Shown piece by piece: positions 52,571 to 60,922 of a stretch of 64,000 nucleotides of DNA. Origin of the DNA: Streptomyces roseus (GTDB lineage Bacteria; Actinomycetota; Actinomycetes; Streptomycetales; Streptomycetaceae); NCBI RefSeq assembly GCF_001044425.1, contig NZ_LFML01000159.1:24503-88502 (forward strand), read 5' to 3'. The notes beneath the pieces are model-generated. The model saw nothing but the letters and a program-made list of their open reading frames with translations, did no database searches and was not told the origin of the DNA. Position numbers and translations under genes: made by a program. Each line of letters begins with the position of its first letter. Position 1 is the stretch's first letter.

Positions 52571-52635
52571 GGGGGTCCATCAGTACCCCCTCACGGACAC
52601 GGGGCGGGGCCGGCTGGCAGGGCTAGCCTGAAAAC

Positions 52636-53583
52636 ATGAGCCAGCCCGTGCCGGAGACCGACATCCGGGACTTCCTGCGCACGCGCCGGGCCCGCCTCAC
52701 CCCGGAACAGGCCGGCCTTGCCCCTCACCTTGGCGCGCGACGGGTGCCCGGCCTGCGGCGTGAGGAAGTCGCCCAGCTGGCCGGAGTCAGCGTGGACTAC
52801 TACGTGCGGCTCGAACGCGGACGCACCACGTCCGTCTCCGCCGCCGTCCTGAACGCCGTCGCTCACGCACTGCAACTGAACAGCACTGAACGTAACCATT
52901 TGTTCGCCCTGGCCAACCCCGCTGGGCAGCACCCCGGGGAAACCAGCGCACAGCGTGCTCGCCCCGGGCTGCTGCGCGTGCTGGAGAACATCACCGACGT
53001 CCCGGCCCTGCTGCTCGGGCACCGCCTGGATGTCCTGGCCGTCAACCACCTCGCCCGCGCCCTCTACCGCGACTTCGAAGGCCTTCCGGCCGGCGAGCGG
53101 AACATGGCCCGCTACATGTTCCTCGCCCCCGAGGCTCGTGACCTCTACGTCGACTGGCCCGAGACCGCCCGCGAAAACGTCGGCATGCTGCGCCTGTACG
53201 CCAGCCACCATCCGCGCGATCCCCGGCTGGCGCAGCTGGCCGGGGAACTGTCCGCCGGTGACAGGGACTTCGGCCGGTGGTGGTCGGAGCACGACGTGTA
53301 CCAGCCCAAGTACGGCTCCAAGCGCTACCACCACGCCCTCGCCGAAGACTTCACCCTCGGCTTCGAAGCCTTCACCCCCATCGGAGACTCCGACCAGACC
53401 CTCGGCCTCTACACCGTCGAACCTGGCTCACCGTCGGAGAACGCCCTGCGCATGCTCGCCAGATGGACCCCCAGTAACACCCATACGGACAGAACCCAGA
53501 CAGATGAGACCCGGGCCGGGGCTGCAGTCTCCGCCCACCGGCAGCAGCCCGCGCCCGGCAAGGGGGGCGGGCGCGGGAGGTGA
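52636..53583 (+). CDS. XRE/MmyB-like transcriptional regulator
   Basis: A 315-residue regulator. The N-terminal XRE helix-turn-helix has RRVPGLRREEVAQLAGVSVD and YYVRLERGRTTSVSAAVLNA; the C-terminal MmyB-like ligand-binding PAS-type domain (about 110-280) includes LLGHRLDVLAVNHLARALYR and FGRWWSEHDVYQPKYGSKRY. The last 35 residues are Arg/Thr-rich and not conserved. MmyB-type proteins in Streptomyces frequently regulate a divergent oxidoreductase gene, here SDR2. Confidence 0.9.
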   Translation: MSQPVPETDIRDFLRTRRARLTPEQAGLAPHLGARRVPGLRREEVAQLAGVSVDYYVRLERGRTTSVSAAVLNAVAHALQLNSTERNHLFALANPAGQHPGETSAQRARPGLLRVLENITDVPALLLGHRLDVLAVNHLARALYRDFEGLPAGERNMARYMFLAPEARDLYVDWPETARENVGMLRLYASHHPRDPRLAQLAGELSAGDRDFGRWWSEHDVYQPKYGSKRYHHALAEDFTLGFEAFTPIGDSDQTLGLYTVEPGSPSENALRMLARWTPSNTHTDRTQTDETRAGAAVSAHRQQPAPGKGGGRGR

Positions 53584-53915
53584 CGCGGCGTCGGGACAGG
53601 GAGAGGACGGCACCGACGAGCGTTACGAGGTACGTAACGGCGTTTCATATGTGGTCGGCGACGAGGATGTGAAGGCCCGCCTCCAGCCGAGGCTCCCCGA
53701 GAAGGCCCTGCGGTTCCAGCTCGGCACCAAGGCCGCAGGAGTCGGAGCTCACTACGCCGCCGAGTCGCTCGGCTGACCGGCCCCTCCCACAAGCGCAGCT
53801 TCCACCAGCCCAACTGACGGCGCCCCACGGGCGGCGTTCGGGGCAGCCACAGGCGGGTCAACACACTCCTCCACAGCGCCTGAGCCCCCAGCGGGGTGTC
53901 TTGCAAGCCGTTGAG

Positions 53916-53946
53916 GAATACCGCAGGCTTCGAATGACGCTCCCCG
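53916..53946 (+). repeat. 31-bp direct repeat, copy 2
   Basis: Second copy of GAATACCGC-N7-GAATGACGCTCCCCG, 24 bases before a nuclease fragment. In the 387-base gap 53584-53969 I see only this repeat and a 50-codon stretch (about 53626-53776, YEVRNGVSYVVGDEDVKARL) that may be a gene relic. Confidence 0.6.
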
Positions 53947-53969
53947 CCAGCTGGGGCCAGCGCCTGGAC

Positions 53970-54237
53970 GGCTGCGCGGCGTGAGGCGTACGCGAACGAC
54001 CAGGGCCAGCTGTCCTCCCTGGTTGCTGTGACGGCCCGTTCGAACCGGAGCAAGGCGGATCAGGACCCTGCTGAGTGGCTGCCGCCGGCGCCGGATGCGC
54101 TGTGCCGGTATGGGGCGGAGTGGACGGCGACCAAGCTTCGCTGGGGCCTGGCCGTCGACGAGCTGGAGCGTGCGCGACTGCTGGACATCGCGGCCGGGTG
54201 CGGGGGCACGGAGGTGGAGTTCATCCCCGCTCCGTAG
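53970..54237 (+). pseudogene. Secreted HNH nuclease, C-terminal fragment
   Basis: Open from about 53970 and encoding ARREAYANDQGQLSSLVAVT, ARSNRSKADQDPAEWLPPAP and CRYGAEWTATKLRWGLAVDE to a TAG at 54237. This matches the last 85 residues of the intact nuclease at 49318-50049. The signal peptide and first active-site half are absent. Probably a decayed paralogue whose 5' part was lost near the 31-bp repeat. Confidence 0.8.
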
Positions 54238-54254
54238 CCACTGCGGGACAGGGT

Positions 54255-54290
54255 GAGAGCCCCGACGCCTTTCCCGGTGTCGGGGCTCTC
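54255..54290 (+). terminator. Hairpin after the nuclease fragment
   Basis: A 12-bp perfect stem (GAGAGCCCCGAC / GTCGGGGCTCTC) is followed by TTCTTCG, 17 bases after the fragment's stop. The original nuclease terminator has survived the gene's decay. Confidence 0.75.
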
Positions 54291-54373
54291 TTCTTCGAGC
54301 GGGGCTGGCCGCTCACGTCCGGTACGGGTGACTATGGCGCCGGGAGACTGCTGGCGGGTTGGGGTGATGTGGG

Positions 54374-54565
54374 TCAGGCGAGGCGGGATCCGAGGCGGAA
54401 GCGCATGTCGCCCGCGGCCCGGCGTACGTCTTGGCCGTGGTCGCCTTCTTCGAGCAGCCCGAGGAGCACGATCAGGGCGCGTGCCTCGTCTGTGCTGATC
54501 AGTTTCAGTCGTGGCTCGCTCGCTCCGTCGAGGAGTGTGTCCAGCAGGTCCAGGGTCTCTTCCAT
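54374..54565 (-). CDS. Small conserved hypothetical protein
   Basis: A 63-residue acidic-then-basic protein: MEETLDLLDTLLDGASEPRL, STDEARALIVLLGLLEEGDH, AAGDMRFRLGSRLA. It resembles short helical proteins of Streptomyces integrative elements, without known function. Ribosome site on the complement is GGTATG-like and weak. Kept as real because the helical Leu pattern is not explained by codon bias alone. Confidence 0.55.
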   Translation of the reverse strand: MEETLDLLDTLLDGASEPRLKLISTDEARALIVLLGLLEEGDHGQDVRRAAGDMRFRLGSRLA

Positions 54566-54735
54566 ACCTGCAACAGCGGCGGGCGCCCCCGCAGGTCACA
54601 CCTCGGACGTTCGTCCCTGGTGCTGTCGGGCGTACCGGTTCACGGAAAGCGCCTCCACTTGTCAGGCTTTCCTGACATCGTCGGGATGTCAGGACTTCCT
54701 GACGTCTGTCGTAGGTCTGAGAGGAGCGCCGAGGC

Positions 54736-55269
54736 ATGGTGTGGGTGGATGAGACAGGTCGTCATGAGGGTTCGGTCGTAGCGGTTTTGGCCGATGGCCG
54801 TGAAGCACCGCCGGTGGAGGCCTTGGGCGGGAGTACCGCGTGGTGGGACAGCGACGGCACCGTCTCCGAACGCGCTGCCGCGGTGAAAGGCGCGTGCGGA
54901 TGCGGCTGGCGCGCGGATACCACGCACCCGGTCGTGTGGGGCGACGTCACGGCGACCGAGGGCGAGGAGGCCAGGACCGGTCCGTTCGCGGACTGGGAAT
55001 ACCACGTCACCACCACCGAAGGCCTCATCCCACGCGACGTCGAACAGCTGCTCACCACCCTCCAGGACCGGATCACCGAACTCGCGAAGACGAGCCCGGT
55101 AACCGCACTGCGCGCGATCGCCCGCCTCCAGGACACCACCCCCACGCTCGCCCTCGCCACGGTCCGTACCGCCCGGGAGGCCATGGTCTCCTGGGAGGCC
55201 ATCGGCACGGCCCTCGGCTGCACACGCCAGTCAGCGCACGAACGCTACGCCCGCCACGTATCAGGGTGA
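54736..55269 (+). CDS. Hypothetical protein with Cys-pair N-terminus and C-terminal HTH
   Basis: A 177-residue protein. The middle has CGCGWRADTTHPVVWGDVTA, a possible metal site, and the C-terminus has REAMVSWEAIGTALGCTRQS followed by AHERYARHV, a sigma-like helix-turn-helix. Related proteins occur in Streptomyces accessory regions. It might be a plasmid or element regulator; that is inference. The start at GTG/ATG 54736 has AGGAG upstream (GAGAGGAGCG). Confidence 0.65.
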   Translation: MVWVDETGRHEGSVVAVLADGREAPPVEALGGSTAWWDSDGTVSERAAAVKGACGCGWRADTTHPVVWGDVTATEGEEARTGPFADWEYHVTTTEGLIPRDVEQLLTTLQDRITELAKTSPVTALRAIARLQDTTPTLALATVRTAREAMVSWEAIGTALGCTRQSAHERYARHVSG

Positions 55270-55370
55270 CATCCGGGTTGTCGCCGGCGCTGGCGCCGGA
55301 TTCGCGGTGCGGGTACGGCGCGCAGTGGACGGCGGCCAGGCTGCGCTGCGCTGGCGGGGATGGCGCGGAG
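55270..55370 (+). pseudogene. Secreted HNH nuclease, very short C-terminal relic
   Basis: Immediately after the preceding gene a stretch reads SPALAPDSRCGYGAQWTAAR LRC-like, matching the CRYGAEWTATKLRW region of the nuclease family, then loses the frame. It is a fourth, nearly erased copy. Low confidence because only about 20 residues align. Confidence 0.45.
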
Positions 55371-55548
55371 CGGGAGTGCCGCTGGGCGTCGCGGCCGCCC
55401 GTCCTGGCTCTCCGATCGCGTGGAGGGGACCCTTCCACCGGCTGGTGCGCTGTCGCAGGGCATGCGATGGCTGGTCCTCGCGGAGAGGAGTGGGGCGTGG
55501 CCTACGGTCGCCTGGGAGGTGCCGCGATTCTGGGAGGAAGGGCAGAGC

Positions 55549-56004
55549 ATGGCCGTGTTGCTGGGGCAGCAGGAGTTGGACGCGCGGGTGGAGTATCGCT
55601 CGTTCGGCTTTCAGGAGTCGGACGACAGTGCGGTGCCGGTTCCGTTTCCAGATGACTTCGAATGGGGCGTGTTCTTGCAGGAGCGCGTCCGCCGGTTCGA
55701 CGTGTTCAGCGCTGGTCACACCCATACCGCGACGGTGACGGCCCGTGTCTGGGACGGGCGGCCTGAGAGGGAGGACGGCCACTGGGACGAGGAGGGCGAG
55801 GCCGACTACGAGTCGGTTTCGGGCGATGTCGCGGTGTGGGGGAGTGGCCGTTCCGAGGAACTGATCAGGCTTGGGCACCCCGGGATGTGGCGGGTGAGGG
55901 TCCGCTGCGCAGGCAGGGCTGAGGTGGAGCGGGTGACGCGGGATAAGGGAACGGCCTACGCGGTGGAGCGGTATGTGATCGATTTCTGGCCGAAGGCCGG
56001 ATGA
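55549..56004 (+). CDS. Hypothetical protein, possibly immunity-like
   Basis: A 151-residue acidic protein beginning MAVLLGQQELDARVEYRSFG with an excellent ribosome site AGGAAGG seven bases upstream. Beta-rich stretches include HTHTATVTARVWDGRPERED and MWRVRVRCAGRAEVERVTRD. It converges on the secreted NucA/NucB gene 52 bases away. ComJ-type nuclease inhibitors pair with NucA-type nucleases in Bacillus, and an analogous role is possible but unsupported by sequence I can compare. Otherwise unknown. Confidence 0.55.
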   Translation: MAVLLGQQELDARVEYRSFGFQESDDSAVPVPFPDDFEWGVFLQERVRRFDVFSAGHTHTATVTARVWDGRPEREDGHWDEEGEADYESVSGDVAVWGSGRSEELIRLGHPGMWRVRVRCAGRAEVERVTRDKGTAYAVERYVIDFWPKAG

Positions 56005-56007
56005 GGC

Positions 56008-56040
56008 GTGGGGCCCGGCTGCACCTGTGCCGGGCCCCAC
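56008..56040. terminator. Bidirectional hairpin between convergent genes
   Basis: A 12-bp perfect stem (GTGGGGCCCGGC / GCCGGGCCCCAC, arms 56008-56019 and 56029-56040) lies between the stop of the 151-residue protein and the stop of the NucA/NucB gene. Confidence 0.8.
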
Positions 56041-56056
56041 TGGCTGGTCGGCTAGG

Positions 56057-57481
56057 TCAGTTGATCTTCACGATGAAGCCGTCTTCGAGTCCGTCGATGA
56101 TGCGGTTGGCGTTGTAGAAGCCGCGCAGCAGGGTGCCGCCGGCGCCGTTCTGGTCGCCGGGGATGGGCTGGACGGAGAAGTTGTTCTTCTCGACGTGCGG
56201 GTCGTACTCGTCGATCGCGGAGCCTTCGTAGGTGGAGGCGAAGGGGAACTCGTCGCACTCCTTGCCGCCGTCGGTGTAGTTGGCTCCCCAGTAGCGCTTG
56301 CATTCCCTGACGGAGACGGCGCGGTTGCGGTCGAGACGCTTCTGGTCGAGGAACAGGCGGTGCAGCGGCTCCTGGATCGTGTCGCCGGGCACGTTCTTCA
56401 GCGCGTTGAGCGGCTTGGTCGCTTTCGGGTTGGCGAACGCCTGCTTGATGTGCTCGGCCACAGCCTGCTCCGGTGCTCCGGGCTTCGAGCTGTACTCCAG
56501 GGTGGCGATCATGCTGAACGCCGCGCCGCCCTTGTTCGCGGGATTGCCCGCGCCGGTGGAGTTGCGCAGGTAAGAGGCCGCGTCCCAGCGGGGAGCGAAC
56601 ATGAACGGCTTGCCCGTCTTGGGGCTTTCGCCCACCCAGCCCGCCGGTAGCGTCGAGGTGACCTCCGGCTGATAGACAGCCGCGACCACATCGGCTGCGC
56701 CGGCCCCGGTGCCCTGCCCGGGGGCGTAGCGCACGGAGTGGGTGAAGTGGGGGTTGGACTGCATCTCCAGCCAGGTCTTGGTCACCGGCAGGGTCTTGCT
56801 CGTGACCGGTGTCGCGGCCGCCGGCCAGTCGGCTGCGATGCCACCCTTGAGGCCGATCTTCAGACCGGACACCCCTGTGCTGCCCACCACGGTGAAGTCG
56901 GTGACGTCGTAGTCGAAGTACGTGGTGCGGTCCCCTTCCTTGGGCACGGTGCCCCGCACGTACACGGTGTACGTACTGGTGCCCACGGCGCCGCTCTGCT
57001 TCTCCCACACGGTCGTGACCTTCAGCCCCGTGCACACCGCGAACCGGGACTTGACGTAGACCTGGGAGGCTCCGGCCAGGTTCTGCTTGCACTCGGCCAG
57101 AGTGACCATCCGGGCCGGCTCCGGGTAGGACACCGCCGCCGGGGACAGGAACGTCAGCGGTGCCGCTCCCATTTGTGCCGGGGCGACGGCGGCCGGGGTG
57201 GTGGCCCGCTTGCCGTAGGAGGCTGCCGGCCCGACAACCTCCATGGGAGTCGTCGCAGCGTCCTCCGGTGCGGCGACCGTTGCCAGTTTGGCCATCCCTG
57301 TGCCGGCCTTGAGCTCGGCGAGCGATGGGGTCGAAGCTCCAGGGGCGACCATGAAGGTGCGGGCCGTGAGCTGTTCGTTTCCTTCGGCAGCGGCGCTGGT
57401 GGCGACACGCAGCGTGATGGCCGCTGCCATGGCGGCTAACAGGGCAAAGCGGCGACGTGTCAGTAGTGCGGTAGTGATGAT
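56057..57481 (-). CDS. Secreted protein with NucA/NucB nuclease domain; start uncertain
   Basis: About 475 residues. A twin-Arg-free signal peptide (TRRRFALLAAMAAAITLRV then SAAA) is followed by a long region with beta-rich repeats (about 100-330) and a C-terminal NucA/NucB-type deoxyribonuclease module: NRAVSVRECKRYWG, the catalytic KECDEFPFASTYEGS and GGTLLRGFYNANRIIDGLED. No ATG/GTG/TTG lies in frame just upstream of the signal peptide; the frame opens at an ATC after GGGGGA, and the first ATG (57430) falls inside the hydrophobic core. A TTA codon at 57437-57439 would make translation bldA-dependent if upstream codons are used. Confidence 0.75.
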   Translation of the reverse strand: MITTALLTRRRFALLAAMAAAITLRVATSAAAEGNEQLTARTFMVAPGASTPSLAELKAGTGMAKLATVAAPEDAATTPMEVVGPAASYGKRATTPAAVAPAQMGAAPLTFLSPAAVSYPEPARMVTLAECKQNLAGASQVYVKSRFAVCTGLKVTTVWEKQSGAVGTSTYTVYVRGTVPKEGDRTTYFDYDVTDFTVVGSTGVSGLKIGLKGGIAADWPAAATPVTSKTLPVTKTWLEMQSNPHFTHSVRYAPGQGTGAGAADVVAAVYQPEVTSTLPAGWVGESPKTGKPFMFAPRWDAASYLRNSTGAGNPANKGGAAFSMIATLEYSSKPGAPEQAVAEHIKQAFANPKATKPLNALKNVPGDTIQEPLHRLFLDQKRLDRNRAVSVRECKRYWGANYTDGGKECDEFPFASTYEGSAIDEYDPHVEKNNFSVQPIPGDQNGAGGTLLRGFYNANRIIDGLEDGFIVKIN

Positions 57482-57984
57482 TCCCCCACAGGACGGCCAA
57501 TGAGCGGATTTCGCCCAACCCCCCAGTGATATCGAACATTTGAACCAGCGGAGAGTGTTCGAGGCGCATATGGCGAGATGTGATGAGACTTCTGGCTGAT
57601 CGACGTGGCCGCGGGGCGCGTCTCTGCTGTCGACTTCGCACGAACGGTGGACAGCGCCGCCTCCCTCCCAAGCCGACTGCGTTGCCGAGGAACGCCGCGC
57701 CGAGCGAACCCACATCAGCGGTGCATGCGGCGCCGGGCGTTGTCCCCGCCCGGATGGCCAGCGCCACCGCTAGGCGGGGCCCGCTCGGCATCCGTGATCA
57801 AGGACGGCACGAATGCCAAGCGGGCCCTTCAGGCGCCTGGTGACCAAAGGGCCCCTGATGAGATGTGGGCCAGCTCGTCAAGCCATGCATGGCCGGTCGA
57901 GTAGCCGCCTATCGCGGTGACGCCGTCCCGGGCCCTCGATAGGGGCCGGTGTACCGATCGGCAAAGCACACCGCAGCGGGGTGG
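57482..57984. other. 503-base region without a recognisable gene
   Basis: I see no convincing coding region or repeat between the NucA/NucB gene and the minus-strand relic at 57985. Base composition is slightly less GC-rich than the core. Confidence 0.4.
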
Positions 57985-58262
57985 TCATGGCAGGGCGAGG
58001 GCGACTCTGCTCCTTACTGACCTGGTTGCGGCGGGTTGGCTGGTGGGGTGAGTGTCGGCGGTGGCTGCGAGGAGGAGGGCGAGGTGGATGCCTGCGGAGT
58101 GCTGGCTGAGGGTGTGGGCGGTGTCCAGGAGTCTGGGGTGGAGGTGGGCGGGCAGGGACAGGGCGATGCAGGCGGCGCGGCCGGGCATGGCCAGGGGGAA
58201 CGCTGCGCAGACTTCCTTGTCGGAGTATTCGAGGAGGTCGAACTGGCCGGCGTGGGGTCCGT
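57985..58262 (-). pseudogene. C-terminal relic of an unknown protein
   Basis: A frame reading QFDLLEYSDKEVCAAFPLAM, then PGRAACIALSLPAHLHPRLL, DTAHTLSQHSAGIHLALLLA and ending ATRSVRSRVALALP with a stop at 57985. It looks like real protein but has no start: upstream sense ends about 58262, exactly where the truncated tap begins on the other strand. I do not recognise the family. Confidence 0.35.
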
Positions 58263-59225
58263 GTGATGCGGGAAGAGGCGTGGTTCTGGCACAGGGCCCC
58301 CGAAGCCGACGAGCGCGCCTTCACGCACGTCGTCGGCATCGACACCAACACCAGCTTCCTCTCCGGGTCCTCCCGGCTCCTGGTCGGCGACAGCGACCCC
58401 GTCCACCACGCCCGGCCCACGTTCGACCCCCGCATCCCCGGAGCCTGGCGCGTCGACTTCTCCGGCGCCGACATGGACCCGCGCCTCCCGAACCCCTTCA
58501 CCGCGAACGGGCAGCGCCCCACCGGCCCTGGCTGGTACACCACCCAGACCGTCGACTACGCCCGCAAGCTGGGCCTCAACCCGCAGCCCATCGAGGCCTG
58601 GCTCCGTACCCCCCTCGGTGCCGGCTGGCTCGACCCCTGGAACGAGCGCCTGGCGACCGCCTACAAGACCACCATGGCCCGCCTGGGCATCACCGAGGAC
58701 ATGACCCCCGAAGCGTTCTTGGAGGCCATGGAGCGCTACGAGAACGGCGAAGGAGACCCGGCCGAGCGACTCGTCCTGCGGGCTATCAAGCAGTCCGTGA
58801 AGTCCGGCGTCGGCAAGCTCAACGCCAGCCCCGCCCGCTACCGCGACTACGTCGACGGCCAGCCCTGGCCCGAGCTGGAAAAGCCCTGGTGGCGCCCCGA
58901 CATCCGCGCCTCCATCATCTCCACCGCCCGCGTCATCCAGCACCGCCGCATCGCCAAGACGAAGGAGCTCACCGGCCGATCCCCGCTCGCCGCGTACAGC
59001 GACTGCGTCATCTACCCGGCGAACACCGCCTCGCCGCTGGAGCTCATCCCACGCAAGGACGACGGAAGCCAGATCCCCGGAGCCTTCCGCCTCGGCGTCG
59101 CCCCCGGCTGGGCCAAGCTCGAAGGCACCCGCTCCATGGACTGGTACCTCCAAGCCCGCGAGCAGGGCAACCCCGCCCGCTACATCGCCCCCCGTGAGGG
59201 CGAACGAGTCGACGAAGGCGAGTGA
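58263..59225 (+). pseudogene. tap: Telomere-associated protein Tap, N-terminally truncated
   Basis: The 320 codons match the C-terminal half of Streptomyces Tap (full length about 740 residues), which recruits terminal protein to the telomeres of linear replicons. Recognisable stretches are ARPTFDPRIPGAWRVDFSGA, DPRLPNPFTANGQRPTGPGW, LDPWNERLATAYKTTMARLG, RPDIRASIISTARVIQHRRI and SDCVIYPANTASPLELIPRK. The first half, with the helix-turn-helix, is missing; upstream codons in this frame are not Tap-like. The GTG at 58263 or ATG at 58266 could still start a short product. Stop overlaps or nearly touches tpg. Confidence 0.8.
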
Positions 59226-59233
59226 GGCACCCC

Positions 59234-59815
59234 ATGGGAAAGATCCTCGACGGTCTCCGCCGCGCCGTATACGGCAAGCTCACTGACCAGCAGGCCATCC
59301 CCAAGACCACCAAGGGCCAGGCCGCGGCCCTCCTGCGGGACGAGAAGAAGACGCGGGGTGAGGCCGGCGCGGTCCAGCGGGCCGCAGCACGCCTGGGCAT
59401 CCACCCCGACAGCTTCCGCCGCTACCTCAACGGCAAGCGCAAGAACCCGCCTGCCCAGATCCAACAGAAGCTGGACAGCGAGGTCAGGGCCAACTGGAAG
59501 CCCCGATTGCAGAAGCAGGTCATCAAGGCGGCCCAAGCGGGCCCGGTCCGGGTCAAGGGCAAGGCGGAGTTCGGTTACAGCAATTCCCGTTCAGGAGCGA
59601 CGACCCCCGACCCGCGCATGCGGCACATCGCCGAAACCCTGCCGCCCCAGTACGCCACTCCCCTCTTCCAGGCACTGGAAGACGGCGATGAGCAGGAAGC
59701 CCAGAGGATCCTCGCCCTCTACATCCAGGTCGAGAAGATCCACGAAGCCGGCGGGGACAACGAGTACACCGAGATCCAGTTCGGCGACATCCGGTTCATG
59801 GACTTCGACATCTGA
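59234..59815 (+). CDS. tpg: Terminal protein Tpg homologue
   Basis: A 193-residue protein resembling Tpg, which is covalently attached to 5' ends of linear Streptomyces chromosomes and plasmids. Shared features are an N-terminal Lys/Arg-rich part with a helix-turn-helix (GAVQRAAARLGIHPDSFRRY), SEVRANWKPRLQKQ, the AEFGYSNSRSGATTPDPRMR stretch (as in RFGYTAPVGSTDDARMR), TLPPQYATPLFQALEDG and the acidic C-terminus IQFGDIRFMDFDI. It follows tap directly, the usual operon; a GTG at 59222 overlapping the tap stop is an alternative start. It appears complete, while tap is not. Confidence 0.85.
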   Translation: MGKILDGLRRAVYGKLTDQQAIPKTTKGQAAALLRDEKKTRGEAGAVQRAAARLGIHPDSFRRYLNGKRKNPPAQIQQKLDSEVRANWKPRLQKQVIKAAQAGPVRVKGKAEFGYSNSRSGATTPDPRMRHIAETLPPQYATPLFQALEDGDEQEAQRILALYIQVEKIHEAGGDNEYTEIQFGDIRFMDFDI

Positions 59816-59817
59816 CA

Positions 59818-59860
59818 TGGCTGTGGCCCCCGAGGACGCACATCCCGGGGGCCACAGCCA
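59818..59860. terminator. 15-bp hairpin between tpg and a convergent gene
   Basis: Arms TGGCTGTGGCCCCCG (59818-59832) and CGGGGGCCACAGCCA (59846-59860) are perfectly complementary. It starts within three bases of the tpg stop and can serve both strands. Confidence 0.8.
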
Positions 59861-59869
59861 CGCTCTGGA

Positions 59870-60421
59870 CTAGCGCTGGCGCCAGCCTTGCTGGAAGTCG
59901 ATCTGGCCGTCTACGGAGCTCGTCTTCTGTGCGGCGTAGACGACCCGCCAAGAGGTCGCTTCGGCATCGCGAAGCCACCACTCCCCGAGCTTGACCTGCC
60001 GGTATCCGCTGACACCGTTCGCCTCCAGCGCCTGACCGATCACCAGGCCAGCCGCAGCACGCTGCTCCTGGTCCATCTCCTCCAAGGCGCTCAACAGCTG
60101 GTACGCCAACCCGGTGCCGTCACCGTTCAGAGCCCGCAGGACCTGAGAGGTGATGTTCGGCGGCATGAAGATCGCGCTCCCAGATGCCTGCCACAGCCGG
60201 AACCAGAAGTCCTTCGGGTCCTCCGACGGAACCGGCAGGCCACCCATGAGCGACACCAGATGAGCCGTTGCTGCGTACGCATCCGAGTGGGCCACGGCCA
60301 GCAGCGCCACGTTGGCGACCTGCTCCACGCTGAGGCCGGCCGCAGTGAGCTCGGGCGTCAGGTTGAGATGCACCTCCAGAAACTCGGCGAAGGTGTGGGG
60401 CTGGTGTACGTCAGGAACCAC
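59870..60421 (-). CDS. Hypothetical protein
   Basis: A 183-residue protein beginning VVPDVHQPHTFAEFLEVHLN with AGGAGG four bases upstream of the GTG; the frame extends further upstream without a ribosome site. It is mostly helical (LSVEQVANVALLAVAHSDAY, GTGLAYQLLSALEEMDQEQR, GLVIGQALEANG) and ends VYAAQKTSSVDGQIDFQQGW. No motif recognised. It converges on tpg and faces away from the coiled-coil regulator-like gene. Confidence 0.55.
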   Translation of the reverse strand: MVPDVHQPHTFAEFLEVHLNLTPELTAAGLSVEQVANVALLAVAHSDAYAATAHLVSLMGGLPVPSEDPKDFWFRLWQASGSAIFMPPNITSQVLRALNGDGTGLAYQLLSALEEMDQEQRAAAGLVIGQALEANGVSGYRQVKLGEWWLRDAEATSWRVVYAAQKTSSVDGQIDFQQGWRQR

Positions 60422-60577
60422 GAGACCTCCTGGATGACCCGGCACAGTGACGCCGAGTACGGCGAGTTGCCATCGTCTCAACGCCTCCTGCCCGGTGCCG
60501 TTGTTTCCTACTGGATTGGCTGGTAGGCGCCTGTTCCTGAGGGGCTGGACGTCTCAAGGAGATGTATGAGAAGTGAG

Positions 60578-60831
60578 TCAGACCTCGCCGTCTTCTGCCT
60601 TGCGAGGGCGGCGACGCCGGAGTGCTCGCAGAGCGGCAGCGCCACCAGCCATTGCGGCCGCCGTGACGAGCTGTGCAGGTAGTTCGGTGAGAAGCCGTGC
60701 ACCATCAGAGCGATCGAGTGGTTGAGCGAATCGAACATCAGCAGAACTCCGGTCAGAGGGGCGCCTGTCTCAGGCGCGACGATGATCGTGCGATCGCCCG
60801 CTTCCAACCGGGCGCACTCCACACACTTCAT
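60578..60831 (-). pseudogene. Small protein with a probable frameshift
   Basis: From ATG 60831 a frame reads MKCVECARLEAGDRTIIVAP; later the plausible sense is in another frame, which reads LDRSDGARLLTELPAQLVTA and AAMAGGAAALRALRRR to a stop at 60578. The latter resembles C-termini of small Streptomyces proteins beginning with MKC-type Cys motifs. One indel near 60700-60715 would join them. Either decay or a sequencing error. Divergent from the 629-codon gene. Confidence 0.4.
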
Positions 60832-60922
60832 CTGCTGTGATAGGCGGGTCCAGTTGTCCGGGTGAGGGACCGAACAAGGACGAACAACGACCAGTTGTCC
60901 GCTTCGAGTCAGGGGGGAACAG

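Noticed and set aside
58014..59153. Minus-strand open frame of 379 codons opposite tap
   Set aside because: Glycine/valine-rich shadow of the Tap-like frame; the tap frame carries recognisable family motifs.
58000..60000. Telomere or replication origin near tap/tpg
   Set aside because: No cluster of the short palindromes typical of Streptomyces telomeres and no iteron-like repeats were seen.
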